In this document: piece after piece, positions 1 through 5,496 of the stretch | How the letters are laid out: every line of letters begins with the position of its first letter | Numbering within the stretch: the first letter of the stretch is position 1 | Source of the DNA: Zeimonas sp041678445 | Lineage (GTDB): Bacteria; Pseudomonadota; Gammaproteobacteria; Burkholderiales; Burkholderiaceae_E | Length of the DNA stretch: 5,721 bases | Reading direction: 5' to 3' | Assembly: GCA_041678445.1 (NCBI GenBank) | Contig: JBAYOD010000209.1 | Location: 1-5,721, forward strand | Position numbers and translations under genes: made by a program | Notes under the pieces: generated by a model | Told to the model about the DNA's origin: nothing | The model's input: only the letters and a program-made list of their open reading frames with translations | The model's database searches: none

Positions 1-21
1 GACGCGGGTCTTCAGTCGATT

Positions 22-41
22 TCGACCGGTTTTCCGGTCGA
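22..41. repeat. Perfect 8-bp inverted repeat upstream of the toxin-antitoxin-like operon
   Basis: The arms TCGACCGG (22-29) and CCGGTCGA (34-41) are exact reverse complements separated by TTTT. The repeat ends 49 nt before the TTG start at 91. No T-tract follows, so a terminator is unlikely. Its place in front of a toxin-antitoxin-like operon fits an autoregulatory operator or an mRNA leader hairpin; that role is inference only. The sequence upstream of it is outside the window. Confidence 0.45.
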
Positions 42-75
42 GGGCCGGTTCTGCGGCACTGGACTTCCCGGTAAT

Positions 76-82
76 GAGGGGG
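76..82 (+). promoter_or_regulatory. Shine-Dalgarno site deciding the TTG start at 91
   Basis: The run GAGGGGG lies 8 nt before the TTG at 91, which is ideal spacing for ribosome binding. This matters because the reading frame stays open back to base 1 and holds no ATG near 91. The ribosome site therefore supports initiation at TTG 91 over a longer protein entering from the left edge. An ATG at 74 is in a different frame. Confidence 0.45.
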
Positions 83-90
83 CCAGACAG

Positions 91-600
91 TTGGTCAGAG
101 CGGACGATGTATTCGATCGTTACAGGGGTGGGTCTGGTAATGACTCGCTGGCGGTGGCTGCGTATTCGCAAGCCCGGCGCAGCCTTGATCTGCTGCGAGC
201 AATCGAGAACACGCTCACGGAACTGAACTGGCTTTCCGAAGACGTTCAAACGGCGGAGCGCCGGTTCCGGGAGCTATCGAAGCGAGTATCGCACAGTAAT
301 GGATCTCCGGGCATTGAAGACGAAGAGGCGCTGCTCGAAGTTTTCGATACCGTCTTTACCGAGATACGCAGAAAGCGAGACGAATTGTCTCAGCGGCGCG
401 ATTCCGCCGAAAGCAACCGCCGCCTAGACACGGATGATGGCCTGATCGATGCTTTCGAGCGGGCGCACCACGCGCTGGAACAACTTTTCGAGGCGATCGA
501 AGCCTTGCGTTGGATGGTACTGGACCGCGGCGCGGATGATTCGCCCGTGACGGCCACTTTCACCAACGTCGACGATCTGATTCTGCAGTTGAAGTCGTGA
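91..600 (+). CDS. Uncharacterised acidic helical protein, putative antitoxin partner of the downstream RelE/ParE-like protein
   Basis: I do not recognise this 169-residue protein. It is dominated by charged helix-forming stretches, with likely coiled-coil character around residues 25-70 and 85-110, and it has more acidic residues (about 35) than basic ones (about 23). There is no visible signal peptide, membrane segment or classic ribbon-helix-helix, HTH or AbrB motif. The C-terminus (FTNVDDLILQLKS) is a short amphipathic tail of the kind antitoxins use to wrap toxins. Its TGA stop overlaps the GTG start of the RelE/ParE-like gene (GTGA, 4 nt), so the two are almost certainly co-translated. 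The antitoxin role rests on this coupling and on its acidity against the basic partner, not on homology. The TTG start is supported by GAGGGGG at 76-82, but the frame is open to base 1 (no stop for 30 codons upstream), so a longer N-terminus is possible. Its G+C is lower than that of the right-hand genes. Confidence 0.7.
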   Translation: MVRADDVFDRYRGGSGNDSLAVAAYSQARRSLDLLRAIENTLTELNWLSEDVQTAERRFRELSKRVSHSNGSPGIEDEEALLEVFDTVFTEIRRKRDELSQRRDSAESNRRLDTDDGLIDAFERAHHALEQLFEAIEALRWMVLDRGADDSPVTATFTNVDDLILQLKS

Positions 601-881
601 CTGGCCCGCGGATTGACTCGGTTGCCTACACCGACCGGTTCAAGCGCGACTACAGGCGAGCGCCGAAGAATATCCAGGAGGCAGTGGAAGACTGTCTGCG
701 CCGCCTCTGCAGCGACGAGGCCAGGAAGAGCCTTCGCTTTCACGCGCTCTCCGGCTACCGCCTCACGATATACAAGATCGACGTCCTGAGGCACTCATGG
801 CAGATCACGATGCGCATTGAGGCCAGGGTGGCGACGCTTCGTCGCTTGGCACCGCATAAGCAAATCGACCGGCAACCTTGA
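597..881 (+). CDS. RelE/ParE-superfamily toxin-like protein
   Basis: This 94-residue, strongly basic protein (about 21 Arg/Lys against 11 Asp/Glu) has the layout of the RelE/ParE/YafQ fold. An N-terminal beta strand (VAYTDRFKRDYRR, residues 9-21) leads into helices (residues 23-40), followed by the LRFHALSGYR segment (46-55) and a strand pair ending in SWQITMRIE (67-75). The end, VATLRRLAPHKQIDR (78-92), matches the family pattern of a hydrophobic strand followed by a late histidine. His49 and His87 sit where YafQ-type members carry functional histidines; that is family knowledge and was not tested. Members usually cut ribosome-bound mRNA (RelE, YafQ) or inhibit gyrase (ParE), and the sequence alone does not decide between these. 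The GTG start overlaps the upstream stop, and the next methionine is residue 72, so GTG 597 is the only sensible start. Expression probably depends on translational coupling to the preceding acidic protein. Confidence 0.85.
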   Translation: MTGPRIDSVAYTDRFKRDYRRAPKNIQEAVEDCLRRLCSDEARKSLRFHALSGYRLTIYKIDVLRHSWQITMRIEARVATLRRLAPHKQIDRQP

Positions 882-925
882 ATGGCTGGCCGCAAACTGC
901 TCCTGAGGTCAGTCGTGTGGTCCGC

Positions 926-1042
926 TTATCGAACCAGCGTCATGCCGACGTATCTGGCAGCCTTCGCATCGAAGGTCAGTGTCTGTTCGCAGCCGGCCGA
1001 TGCGGAAGTGTTGCAGTAGACATCTGATTCTCCGGATTCCTT
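926..1042 (-). pseudogene. Possible 3' remnant of a secreted or adhesive-domain gene
   Basis: The spacer between the toxin-like gene and the XRE regulator has no convincing intact gene. On the minus strand, a stretch ending at TAA (926-928) reads like the end of a real protein. It holds two cysteines and finishes LTFDAKAARYVGMTLVR, which resembles the closing strand of discoidin (F5/8 type C)-like or other beta-sandwich domains, where ARYVR-type endings are common. The frame continues upstream to about 1243, but that part is Arg/Pro/Ser-rich, overlaps the XRE gene antisense and does not look like protein. There is no credible start codon with a ribosome site. I read this as a degraded leftover; the domain identity is tentative. 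Confidence 0.25.
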
Positions 1043-1145
1043 GCTTTTAGGTAAGGAGAGGCGAGTGTCAACAATACAGGATGGCAAAGCCCAGGTTGCG
1101 CGTCGACGAGGGCGATCTGTGAAGGGCAGCGAGGACCGGTTCGCT

Positions 1146-1721
1146 TCACCGGTGCCCGACATTGACCCAGAGTACCTTCGCCCCGGTGGTCCCGCAGGCC
1201 CTGAACGCGTGGGGGATCCGGCTCGAGAAACGGAAGCTGTCACCGGGTTCCAGGCGGTAGCGGGCCGGGCCGACCGTCAGTTCGATCGAGCCTGCCAGCA
1301 CGAAACCCGACTCCTCGCCATCGTGCGAGTAGGGTTGCTGGCCGGTGCCCACGTCGGCTTCGATTTCCATGACGAACATTTCGATCGAGCCGCTGTTGCG
1401 CGGTGAGAGCACCCGCTTGGCGATACCGGGGCCGCGAAAGGGGATGTAGGTCCGGTCTGCGTCGCGCCGGATCGGTTCGGCCCCGGCGTTGGCGCCATGC
1501 GGTGCGACCAGGTCCATGAAACCGACCTTCAGGACGTCGGCGATGAGGGCGACTTCGCGCAGTGTCGGCGAGGACAGTCCGCGCTCGATCTGGCTCAGGT
1601 AGCCGATCGAGCGGCCGGTGACCCGGGCCAGTTCAGCCAGCGAAACCTTGGCCTGCTTGCGCGCCGAGCGCAGCCGGTGGCCGATCCGGGCGTCGAAAGA
1701 GGGGTTGTCAGCAGGCGCCAT
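1146..1721 (-). CDS. XRE-family transcriptional regulator with C-terminal cupin domain
   Basis: This is a 191-residue two-domain regulator. Residues 13-72 form a classic XRE helix-turn-helix: IGHRLRSAR opens helix 1, and SLAELARVTGRSIGYLSQIERG (27-48) covers helices 2 and 3 with the family's LSQIERG signature, followed by SPTL. Residues 115-191 form a cupin_2 barrel with His133, a GxxL glycine turn, EPGDS (158-162) and the PH pair (170-171). In related proteins (PuuR- and SutR-type architecture) the cupin senses a small molecule and the HTH binds DNA. Here the gene is transcribed away from the binding-protein/hydrolase/dehydrogenase genes, so it is probably their regulator and also autoregulated. 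The start is uncertain. I chose ATG at 1721 because it sits 12 residues before the HTH, as is usual. A TTG at 1742 and a GTG at 1733 are in frame, and none of the three has a strong ribosome site. Confidence 0.93.
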   Translation of the reverse strand: MAPADNPSFDARIGHRLRSARKQAKVSLAELARVTGRSIGYLSQIERGLSSPTLREVALIADVLKVGFMDLVAPHGANAGAEPIRRDADRTYIPFRGPGIAKRVLSPRNSGSIEMFVMEIEADVGTGQQPYSHDGEESGFVLAGSIELTVGPARYRLEPGDSFRFSSRIPHAFRACGTTGAKVLWVNVGHR

Positions 1722-1791
1722 CAGGGATGTCACGATGATCAAGGGACGACGAGGACCAGAGGTCAGGGTCGATCAGTGTCAGCGGTCGGGG

Positions 1792-1812
1792 TTTATTTTT
1801 CCATGAAATAAA
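1792..1812. promoter_or_regulatory. AT-rich 21-bp palindrome, candidate operator of the XRE-cupin regulator
   Basis: The arms TTTATTT (1792-1798) and AAATAAA (1806-1812) are perfect reverse complements around a 7-nt centre (TTCCATG). The element stands out as an AT-rich island in GC-rich DNA, within the 155-bp divergent spacer and 65 nt before the ATG of the binding-protein gene. XRE dimers bind dyads of this size, and divergent placement lets one site control both directions. No clean -35/-10 pair could be assigned on either strand, so the promoters themselves are not called. Confidence 0.5.
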
Positions 1813-1864
1813 TTTGCATGGGTGTGAAAACTAAAGCAGGCTCCTGACACGATCAACTGTTTGC

Positions 1865-1870
1865 AGGAGA
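1865..1870 (+). promoter_or_regulatory. Shine-Dalgarno site deciding the ATG start at 1877
   Basis: AGGAGA ends 6 nt before ATG 1877, which is optimal spacing. A GTG two codons upstream (1871) directly abuts this site and cannot be used efficiently, so the binding protein starts at 1877. Confidence 0.75.
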
Positions 1871-1876
1871 GTGTCC

Positions 1877-2857
1877 ATGTTACGAGCCGCGGGTCTGAAA
1901 GGCTTGCTCATGCTGGGAATCGCTGCCGCCGGATTCGCTGCCCCGGTCCACGCGTCGGACAGCTACCCGTCCAAGCCCATCCGGATCGTCATCGGATTCG
2001 CGCCCGGTGGCAACACCGACATCTTCGGACGCCTGTTTGCCACGCATCTCCAGAAAAACCTGGGTCAGCCGGTGATCGTCGAAAATCGCCCGGGGGCGGC
2101 GACGATGCTTGCGGCGCAGCATGTCGCGACGTCGCCGCCCGATGGCTACACCATCTGCCTGTGCGTGACCAATGTGGCGACGAACCGCTTCGCCTACGCC
2201 AAGGTTCCGTACACGATGGCCGATTTCGCGCCGGTTGCCCTGATGTTCCAGTCCGTCACCGGCCTGACCGTACCGAGCGACTCTCCCTTCGATTCGGTCC
2301 GGAGTCTCGTCCAGTTCGCACGCGACAATCCGGGCAAGCTGACCTATTCGACCACCGGAGCGGGGGGCGCGACGCATCTGGCTGGAGCCCTGTTTGCCGC
2401 GACGGCCGACATCACGGCGGTTCCCGTTCACTACAAGGGCGCGGCGCCCGCTGCAATGGCCATTCTCAGCAAGGAGGTCGACTACACTTTCAGCACGATA
2501 ACGACCGCGCAGCCGGCCCTGAGGGACCAGCGCATCCGGATGCTCGCGCTTGCGGCGCCAAGGCGTGCGTCGGCGCTTGCCGACGTGCCCACGATGGCTG
2601 AAGTCGGCTTGCCCGAGGTCGTCACGAGCGTCTGGTACGGCTTGCTGGTGCCGGCAGGGACGCCGGCACAGGTGATCGCGACGCTGAATCGCGAAGTCGC
2701 GGCCTTCGTCGGCGACAAGGAGATCAATGCGCGTTTCGTCGCCAGCGGCGAGTTGCCGCGCGGCGATCTGAGTCCCGAAGCGTTCGGGAAGTTCATCGAC
2801 GAAGACACCGAACACATGCGCAAGATCATGGAGCCGCTGAATCTTCAGCTTGGCTGA
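1877..2857 (+). CDS. Bug-family (TctC-like) tripartite tricarboxylate transporter substrate-binding protein
   Basis: This 326-residue periplasmic binding protein begins with a Sec signal peptide: MLRAAGLKG gives the positive n-region, then comes a Leu/Ala/Gly core, with likely cleavage after Ala26 in VHA-SD. The mature protein opens with the family hallmark YPSKPIRIVIGFAPGGNTD (30-48). It then has VIVENRPGAA, the PPDGYT turn and a central STTGAGGATHLAG stretch, typical of Bug proteins. Members clamp a carboxylate-bearing ligand (dicarboxylates, aromatic acids, amino acids, nicotinate) between two lobes and deliver it to TctA/TctB membrane proteins or act as extracytoplasmic sensors. No TctA or TctB gene is present here, as is common for the many orphan Bug genes of Burkholderiales. 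Length is normal. The hydrolase gene follows after only 5 nt, so the two share an mRNA. The ligand cannot be predicted, although the neighbours suggest an acid or ester-derived acid. Confidence 0.95.
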   Translation: MLRAAGLKGLLMLGIAAAGFAAPVHASDSYPSKPIRIVIGFAPGGNTDIFGRLFATHLQKNLGQPVIVENRPGAATMLAAQHVATSPPDGYTICLCVTNVATNRFAYAKVPYTMADFAPVALMFQSVTGLTVPSDSPFDSVRSLVQFARDNPGKLTYSTTGAGGATHLAGALFAATADITAVPVHYKGAAPAAMAILSKEVDYTFSTITTAQPALRDQRIRMLALAAPRRASALADVPTMAEVGLPEVVTSVWYGLLVPAGTPAQVIATLNREVAAFVGDKEINARFVASGELPRGDLSPEAFGKFIDEDTEHMRKIMEPLNLQLG

Positions 2858-2862
2858 GCAGG

Positions 2863-3798
2863 ATGAACGACTTCGAGCCGGGAATCCGAAAGTACCTGGA
2901 GCGCATCGAGCGCGAGGTCGGCGCGCTCGCCACGCCCCGCTCGATCGAGGAGCGCCGGTGGCTGACCGAGGCTCGTCATTCGGTCTGGAAGGTTCCGGCG
3001 CCTGACGACGTGTCGTGGTTCGACTGGTGGATCGCGCTGCCGGGTCGCGAGATTCCGGTCCGCGTCTATCGACCGCAGGCCGAAGGGCGGTTGCCGGTGG
3101 TCCTGTACATCCACGGCGGCGGTTTCGTGGCGAGCAGCTATGCGACCCACGACGCGATCACCTGGGGCATTGCCCGCCAGACGGGCGCGCTGGTCATCAG
3201 CGTCAACTATCGCCGGGCGCCGGAGAATCCGTATCCGGCCGCACCGGACGATTGCCTCGCCACCCTCGACTGGATCGTCGAGCATGCGGACCTGCTGGGC
3301 GCAGATCCGCGGCGCCTCGCCGTGGCGGGCGACAGTGCAGGCGGCTGCCTGGCGACGGTGCTCGCTGCCCACTGCGCCGATCGTGGCCGGCCCGGGTTGC
3401 GCATGCAGGCCCTGCTGTACCCCTGTCTGGACACCCGCTTCGATCGCCGATCGATGGTCGATGACCGGGACCCGATGCTCAGCCGTGAGGCGATGCGATT
3501 CTTCTGGGATGCCTACCTCGGGGGTCGCCTCGATACCGATGACGCCAGGGCGGTGCCGATGCGCCGGGCCTCGCTCGCGGGACTCGCGCCTGCGTATCTG
3601 CTCGTCGGGGAATTCGATCCGCTGCGCGATGAAACGCTGGAGTATGCCGAGCGGTTGCGTGGCGACGGTGTGGCCACTGAATGCCGGGTGCTGCCGGGTT
3701 GTATCCACGGCTTGCTTCGAGCGCGTTTCGTCAGCGAAGCCGCGAGCGAGGCCTTCGACCGGCTTTGCGACGCGCTTCGGCAGGCGCTGCGCGACTGA
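2863..3798 (+). CDS. Alpha/beta hydrolase, hormone-sensitive-lipase (family IV) esterase type
   Basis: This 311-residue cytoplasmic serine hydrolase has no signal peptide. The HSL oxyanion motif HGGGF lies at 84-88, and the nucleophile elbow GDSAGG at 156-161 has catalytic Ser158. The acid Asp252 is in FDPLRDE and the base His282 is in CIHG, so the full triad is present and the enzyme should be active. The segment YRRAPENPYPAAPDD matches the family's conserved YRxAPExPxPA block, and residues 1-50 form the usual N-terminal cap. Members hydrolyse short- to medium-chain carboxylic esters, and some act on lactones or aryl esters. The gene starts 5 nt after the binding-protein stop, with the coupled signal GAGCAGG immediately before the ATG. 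Its position suggests that it acts on the imported compound or on an intermediate that yields a hydroxy acid; that is inference. G+C is very high (about 78% in one sampled block), unlike the genes before 881. Confidence 0.95.
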   Translation: MNDFEPGIRKYLERIEREVGALATPRSIEERRWLTEARHSVWKVPAPDDVSWFDWWIALPGREIPVRVYRPQAEGRLPVVLYIHGGGFVASSYATHDAITWGIARQTGALVISVNYRRAPENPYPAAPDDCLATLDWIVEHADLLGADPRRLAVAGDSAGGCLATVLAAHCADRGRPGLRMQALLYPCLDTRFDRRSMVDDRDPMLSREAMRFFWDAYLGGRLDTDDARAVPMRRASLAGLAPAYLLVGEFDPLRDETLEYAERLRGDGVATECRVLPGCIHGLLRARFVSEAASEAFDRLCDALRQALRD

Positions 3799-3848
3799 GG
3801 CCCGATCGCAGGCAGCAGAACCGAGGCACGATCCTGAGGCGCGATCGC
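3797..3848 (+). repeat. Short direct repeats (GAGGCnCGATC) on a 13-nt spacing
   Basis: Three copies of GAGGC-N-CGATC occur at 3797-3807, 3823-3833 and 3836-3846. The offsets are 26 and 13 nt, i.e. multiples of a 13-nt unit, with the unit at 3810-3822 decayed. The array begins on the stop codon of the hydrolase gene and lies upstream of the aldehyde dehydrogenase promoter region. It could be a tandem-duplication relic or a set of protein sites; its function is unknown. Confidence 0.45.
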
Positions 3849-3858
3849 GGCGAGGGGC

Positions 3859-3864
3859 TAAAAT
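3859..3864 (+). promoter_or_regulatory. Candidate -10 element for the aldehyde dehydrogenase gene
   Basis: TAAAAT matches the sigma-70 -10 consensus at five of six positions and is the only such AT-rich hexamer in the 176-nt gap. The possible -35 around 3834-3839 (CTGAGG) is poor and spaced at 19 nt. If used, the transcript would start near 3871 and carry a leader of about 100 nt. Read-through from the hydrolase is an alternative. Confidence 0.3.
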
Positions 3865-3974
3865 GGCCCGTACAGATGCGAGCAGCGCCTGCGTTCCGGC
3901 CGGGTGCCCGGTTCATGGTCGCAGTGCCGGCTGCTTGCCAGTCCCCCGAATCCAGATTCTTGTGAGGTCTCGCC

Positions 3975-5405
3975 ATGATCAATCGCCTGAAGTTCTACAT
4001 CGATGGTGCCTGGGTCGACCCGGTCGTCATGAAGACGACGCAGGTCGTCAATCCGGCCACCGAAGAGCCGATGTACGAGGTCGCCCTCGGTTCGAAGGCC
4101 GACGTCGACAAGGCGGTAGCGGCTGCCCGGCGGGCCTTTGAAACCTATTCACAGACCAGCCGCGAGGAGCGGGTGGCGCTGCTCGAGCGGATCATCGCCC
4201 TCTACAAGGCGCGCGCGAAGGAGATCGGTGCCGCCGTTTCGGACGAGATGGGCGCGCCGCTGCCGATGGCCGAGCGGCTGCAGGCCGGCGCCGGCCTGGG
4301 CCACCTGATGTCCACGCTGGACGTGCTGAAGAACTACGCGTTCGAGGAGCCGATCGGCTCGGCCGTGGTGGTGCGCGAGCCGATCGGGGTGGTCGGCATG
4401 ATCACGCCCTGGAACTGGCCGCTGAACCAGATCGCCTGCAAGGTTGCGCCGGCGCTTGCGGCCGGCTGCACGATGATCCTGAAACCCTCGGAGTTCACGC
4501 CGACCTCGGCGCTGATCTTCGCCGAGATCCTGCATGAGGCAGGGGTGCCCAAAGGCGTGTTCAACCTCGTCAACGGCCTGGGGCCGGACGTCGGTGTGGC
4601 GATGAGCGAGCATCCGGACATCGACATGATCTCGTTCACCGGTTCCACCCGCGCCGGCGTCGATGTGGCCCAGCGTGCGGCGCCGACGGTCAAGCGCGTG
4701 AGCCAGGAACTCGGCGGCAAGTCGCCCAACGTGATCCTCGAGGATGCCGACCTGGGCAAGGCGGTGACGGGTGGGGTCGTGCACATGTTCAACAACTCGG
4801 GGCAATCCTGCAATGCGCCGTCGCGGATGATCGTGCCAAGTTCGAAGATGGCCGAGGTCAGTGCCATCGCGAAGGAGGTGGCCGAAAAGACCCGCGCAGG
4901 CGACCCGCGTGCCGAGGGCACGACGATCGGACCGGTGGTCAACCGTCGGCAGTGGGAACGGATCCAGTCGCTGATCCAGAAGGGCATCGACGAGGGTGCG
5001 ACGCTGGTCGCCGGCGGTCCGGGTCGTCCGGAGGGGCTGGACAAGGGTTTCTACGTGCAGCCGACGATCTTTGCCGATGTCACCGAGGACATGACCATCG
5101 CGCGCGAGGAGATCTTCGGGCCGGTGCTGGCGATCATGGGCGCCAAGGACGAGGCCGACGCCGTCCGGATCGCCAACGATACGCCCTACGGGCTGGCCGG
5201 CTACGTCTCGGCCGGCAGCGTCGAGCGCGCCCGCAAGGTCGGCCGCCAGATCCGGGCCGGCAACGTCAACCTGCAGGGCGTTCCGAACGAACGCACGGCA
5301 CCGTTCGGCGGCTACAAGCAGTCGGGCAATGGCCGCGAATGGGGCCGCTTCGGCTTCGACGACTATCTCGAAGTGAAGGCGATCGCGGGGTTCGGCGAGG
5401 CCTGA
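3975..5405 (+). CDS. NAD(P)+-dependent aldehyde dehydrogenase, CddD-like subgroup
   Basis: This 476-residue member of the aldehyde dehydrogenase superfamily oxidises an aldehyde to the carboxylic acid in the cytoplasm. All hallmarks are present. ITPWNWPLNQ carries the oxyanion Asn147, and KPSE at 170-173 holds the cofactor lysine. The remaining motifs are FTGSTRAG (221-228), the general base Glu245 in QELGGKSP, the catalytic Cys279 in NSGQSCNAPSRM, EEIFGPV with Glu379 and Phe381, and PFGGYKQSGNGREWG near the end. The sequence around LVNGLGPDVG, SCNAPSRM and SGNGREWGRFG recalls the subgroup of Rhodococcus CddD (12-oxolauric acid dehydrogenase in cyclododecanone breakdown); that subgroup call comes from memory. 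GAGG at 3964-3967 is 7 nt before the ATG. The gene is co-oriented with the hydrolase but 176 nt away, so it may have its own promoter. It ends just before a strong terminator hairpin. Oxidation of an aldehyde derived from the hydrolase product is a reasonable inferred role. Confidence 0.97.
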   Translation: MINRLKFYIDGAWVDPVVMKTTQVVNPATEEPMYEVALGSKADVDKAVAAARRAFETYSQTSREERVALLERIIALYKARAKEIGAAVSDEMGAPLPMAERLQAGAGLGHLMSTLDVLKNYAFEEPIGSAVVVREPIGVVGMITPWNWPLNQIACKVAPALAAGCTMILKPSEFTPTSALIFAEILHEAGVPKGVFNLVNGLGPDVGVAMSEHPDIDMISFTGSTRAGVDVAQRAAPTVKRVSQELGGKSPNVILEDADLGKAVTGGVVHMFNNSGQSCNAPSRMIVPSSKMAEVSAIAKEVAEKTRAGDPRAEGTTIGPVVNRRQWERIQSLIQKGIDEGATLVAGGPGRPEGLDKGFYVQPTIFADVTEDMTIAREEIFGPVLAIMGAKDEADAVRIANDTPYGLAGYVSAGSVERARKVGRQIRAGNVNLQGVPNERTAPFGGYKQSGNGREWGRFGFDDYLEVKAIAGFGEA

Positions 5406-5426
5406 GGGTCAGCAGGCCAAGAAAAA

Positions 5427-5454
5427 CCCCCGACCTGGTTGCCCGGGTCGGGGG
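5427..5454. terminator. GC-rich intrinsic terminator between convergent genes
   Basis: The stem CCCCCGACCTGG (5427-5438) pairs with CCGGGTCGGGGG (5443-5454), with one T-G wobble and a TTGC loop. GAAAAA at 5421-5426 gives a T-tract on the minus strand, so this is a textbook terminator for the PEP-CTERM gene. On the plus strand the stem begins 21 nt after the aldehyde dehydrogenase stop but is followed by only a weak tail (TCGTATT), so plus-strand termination is probably less efficient. Confidence 0.85.
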
Positions 5455-5467
5455 GTCGTATTGCTGT

Positions 5468-5486
5468 CAGGCTTCGGTGAAGCCTG
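5468..5486. repeat. Second hairpin in the 3' region of the PEP-CTERM gene
   Basis: CAGGCTTC (5468-5475) and GAAGCCTG (5479-5486) are perfect reverse complements around GGT. The right arm can instead pair with its neighbour as TGAAGC-CT-GCTTCA (5478-5491), so two exclusive hairpins are possible. It lies between the PEP-CTERM stop and the terminator and may stabilise the transcript end. Confidence 0.5.
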
Positions 5487-5496
5487 CTTCAGACGC

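Noticed and set aside
1041..1406. Plus-strand open frame with a good ribosome site (AAGGAGAGG near 1053) before GTG 1065
   Set aside because: Most of it is antisense to the well-supported XRE-cupin gene, and its product is Arg/Pro/Gly-rich without family features. It is likely a high-GC shadow frame with a chance Shine-Dalgarno match.
1880..2815. Long minus-strand open frame (311 codons) opposite the binding-protein gene
   Set aside because: It is antisense to a gene with a clear signal peptide and family motifs. The product is Arg/Gly-rich and featureless, typical of high-GC shadow frames.
3841..3848. GCGATCGC octamer (also at 5379-5386), the HIP1 element of cyanobacteria
   Set aside because: Two copies are expected by chance in DNA this rich in G+C and CGATCG, and every gene context points to a betaproteobacterium.
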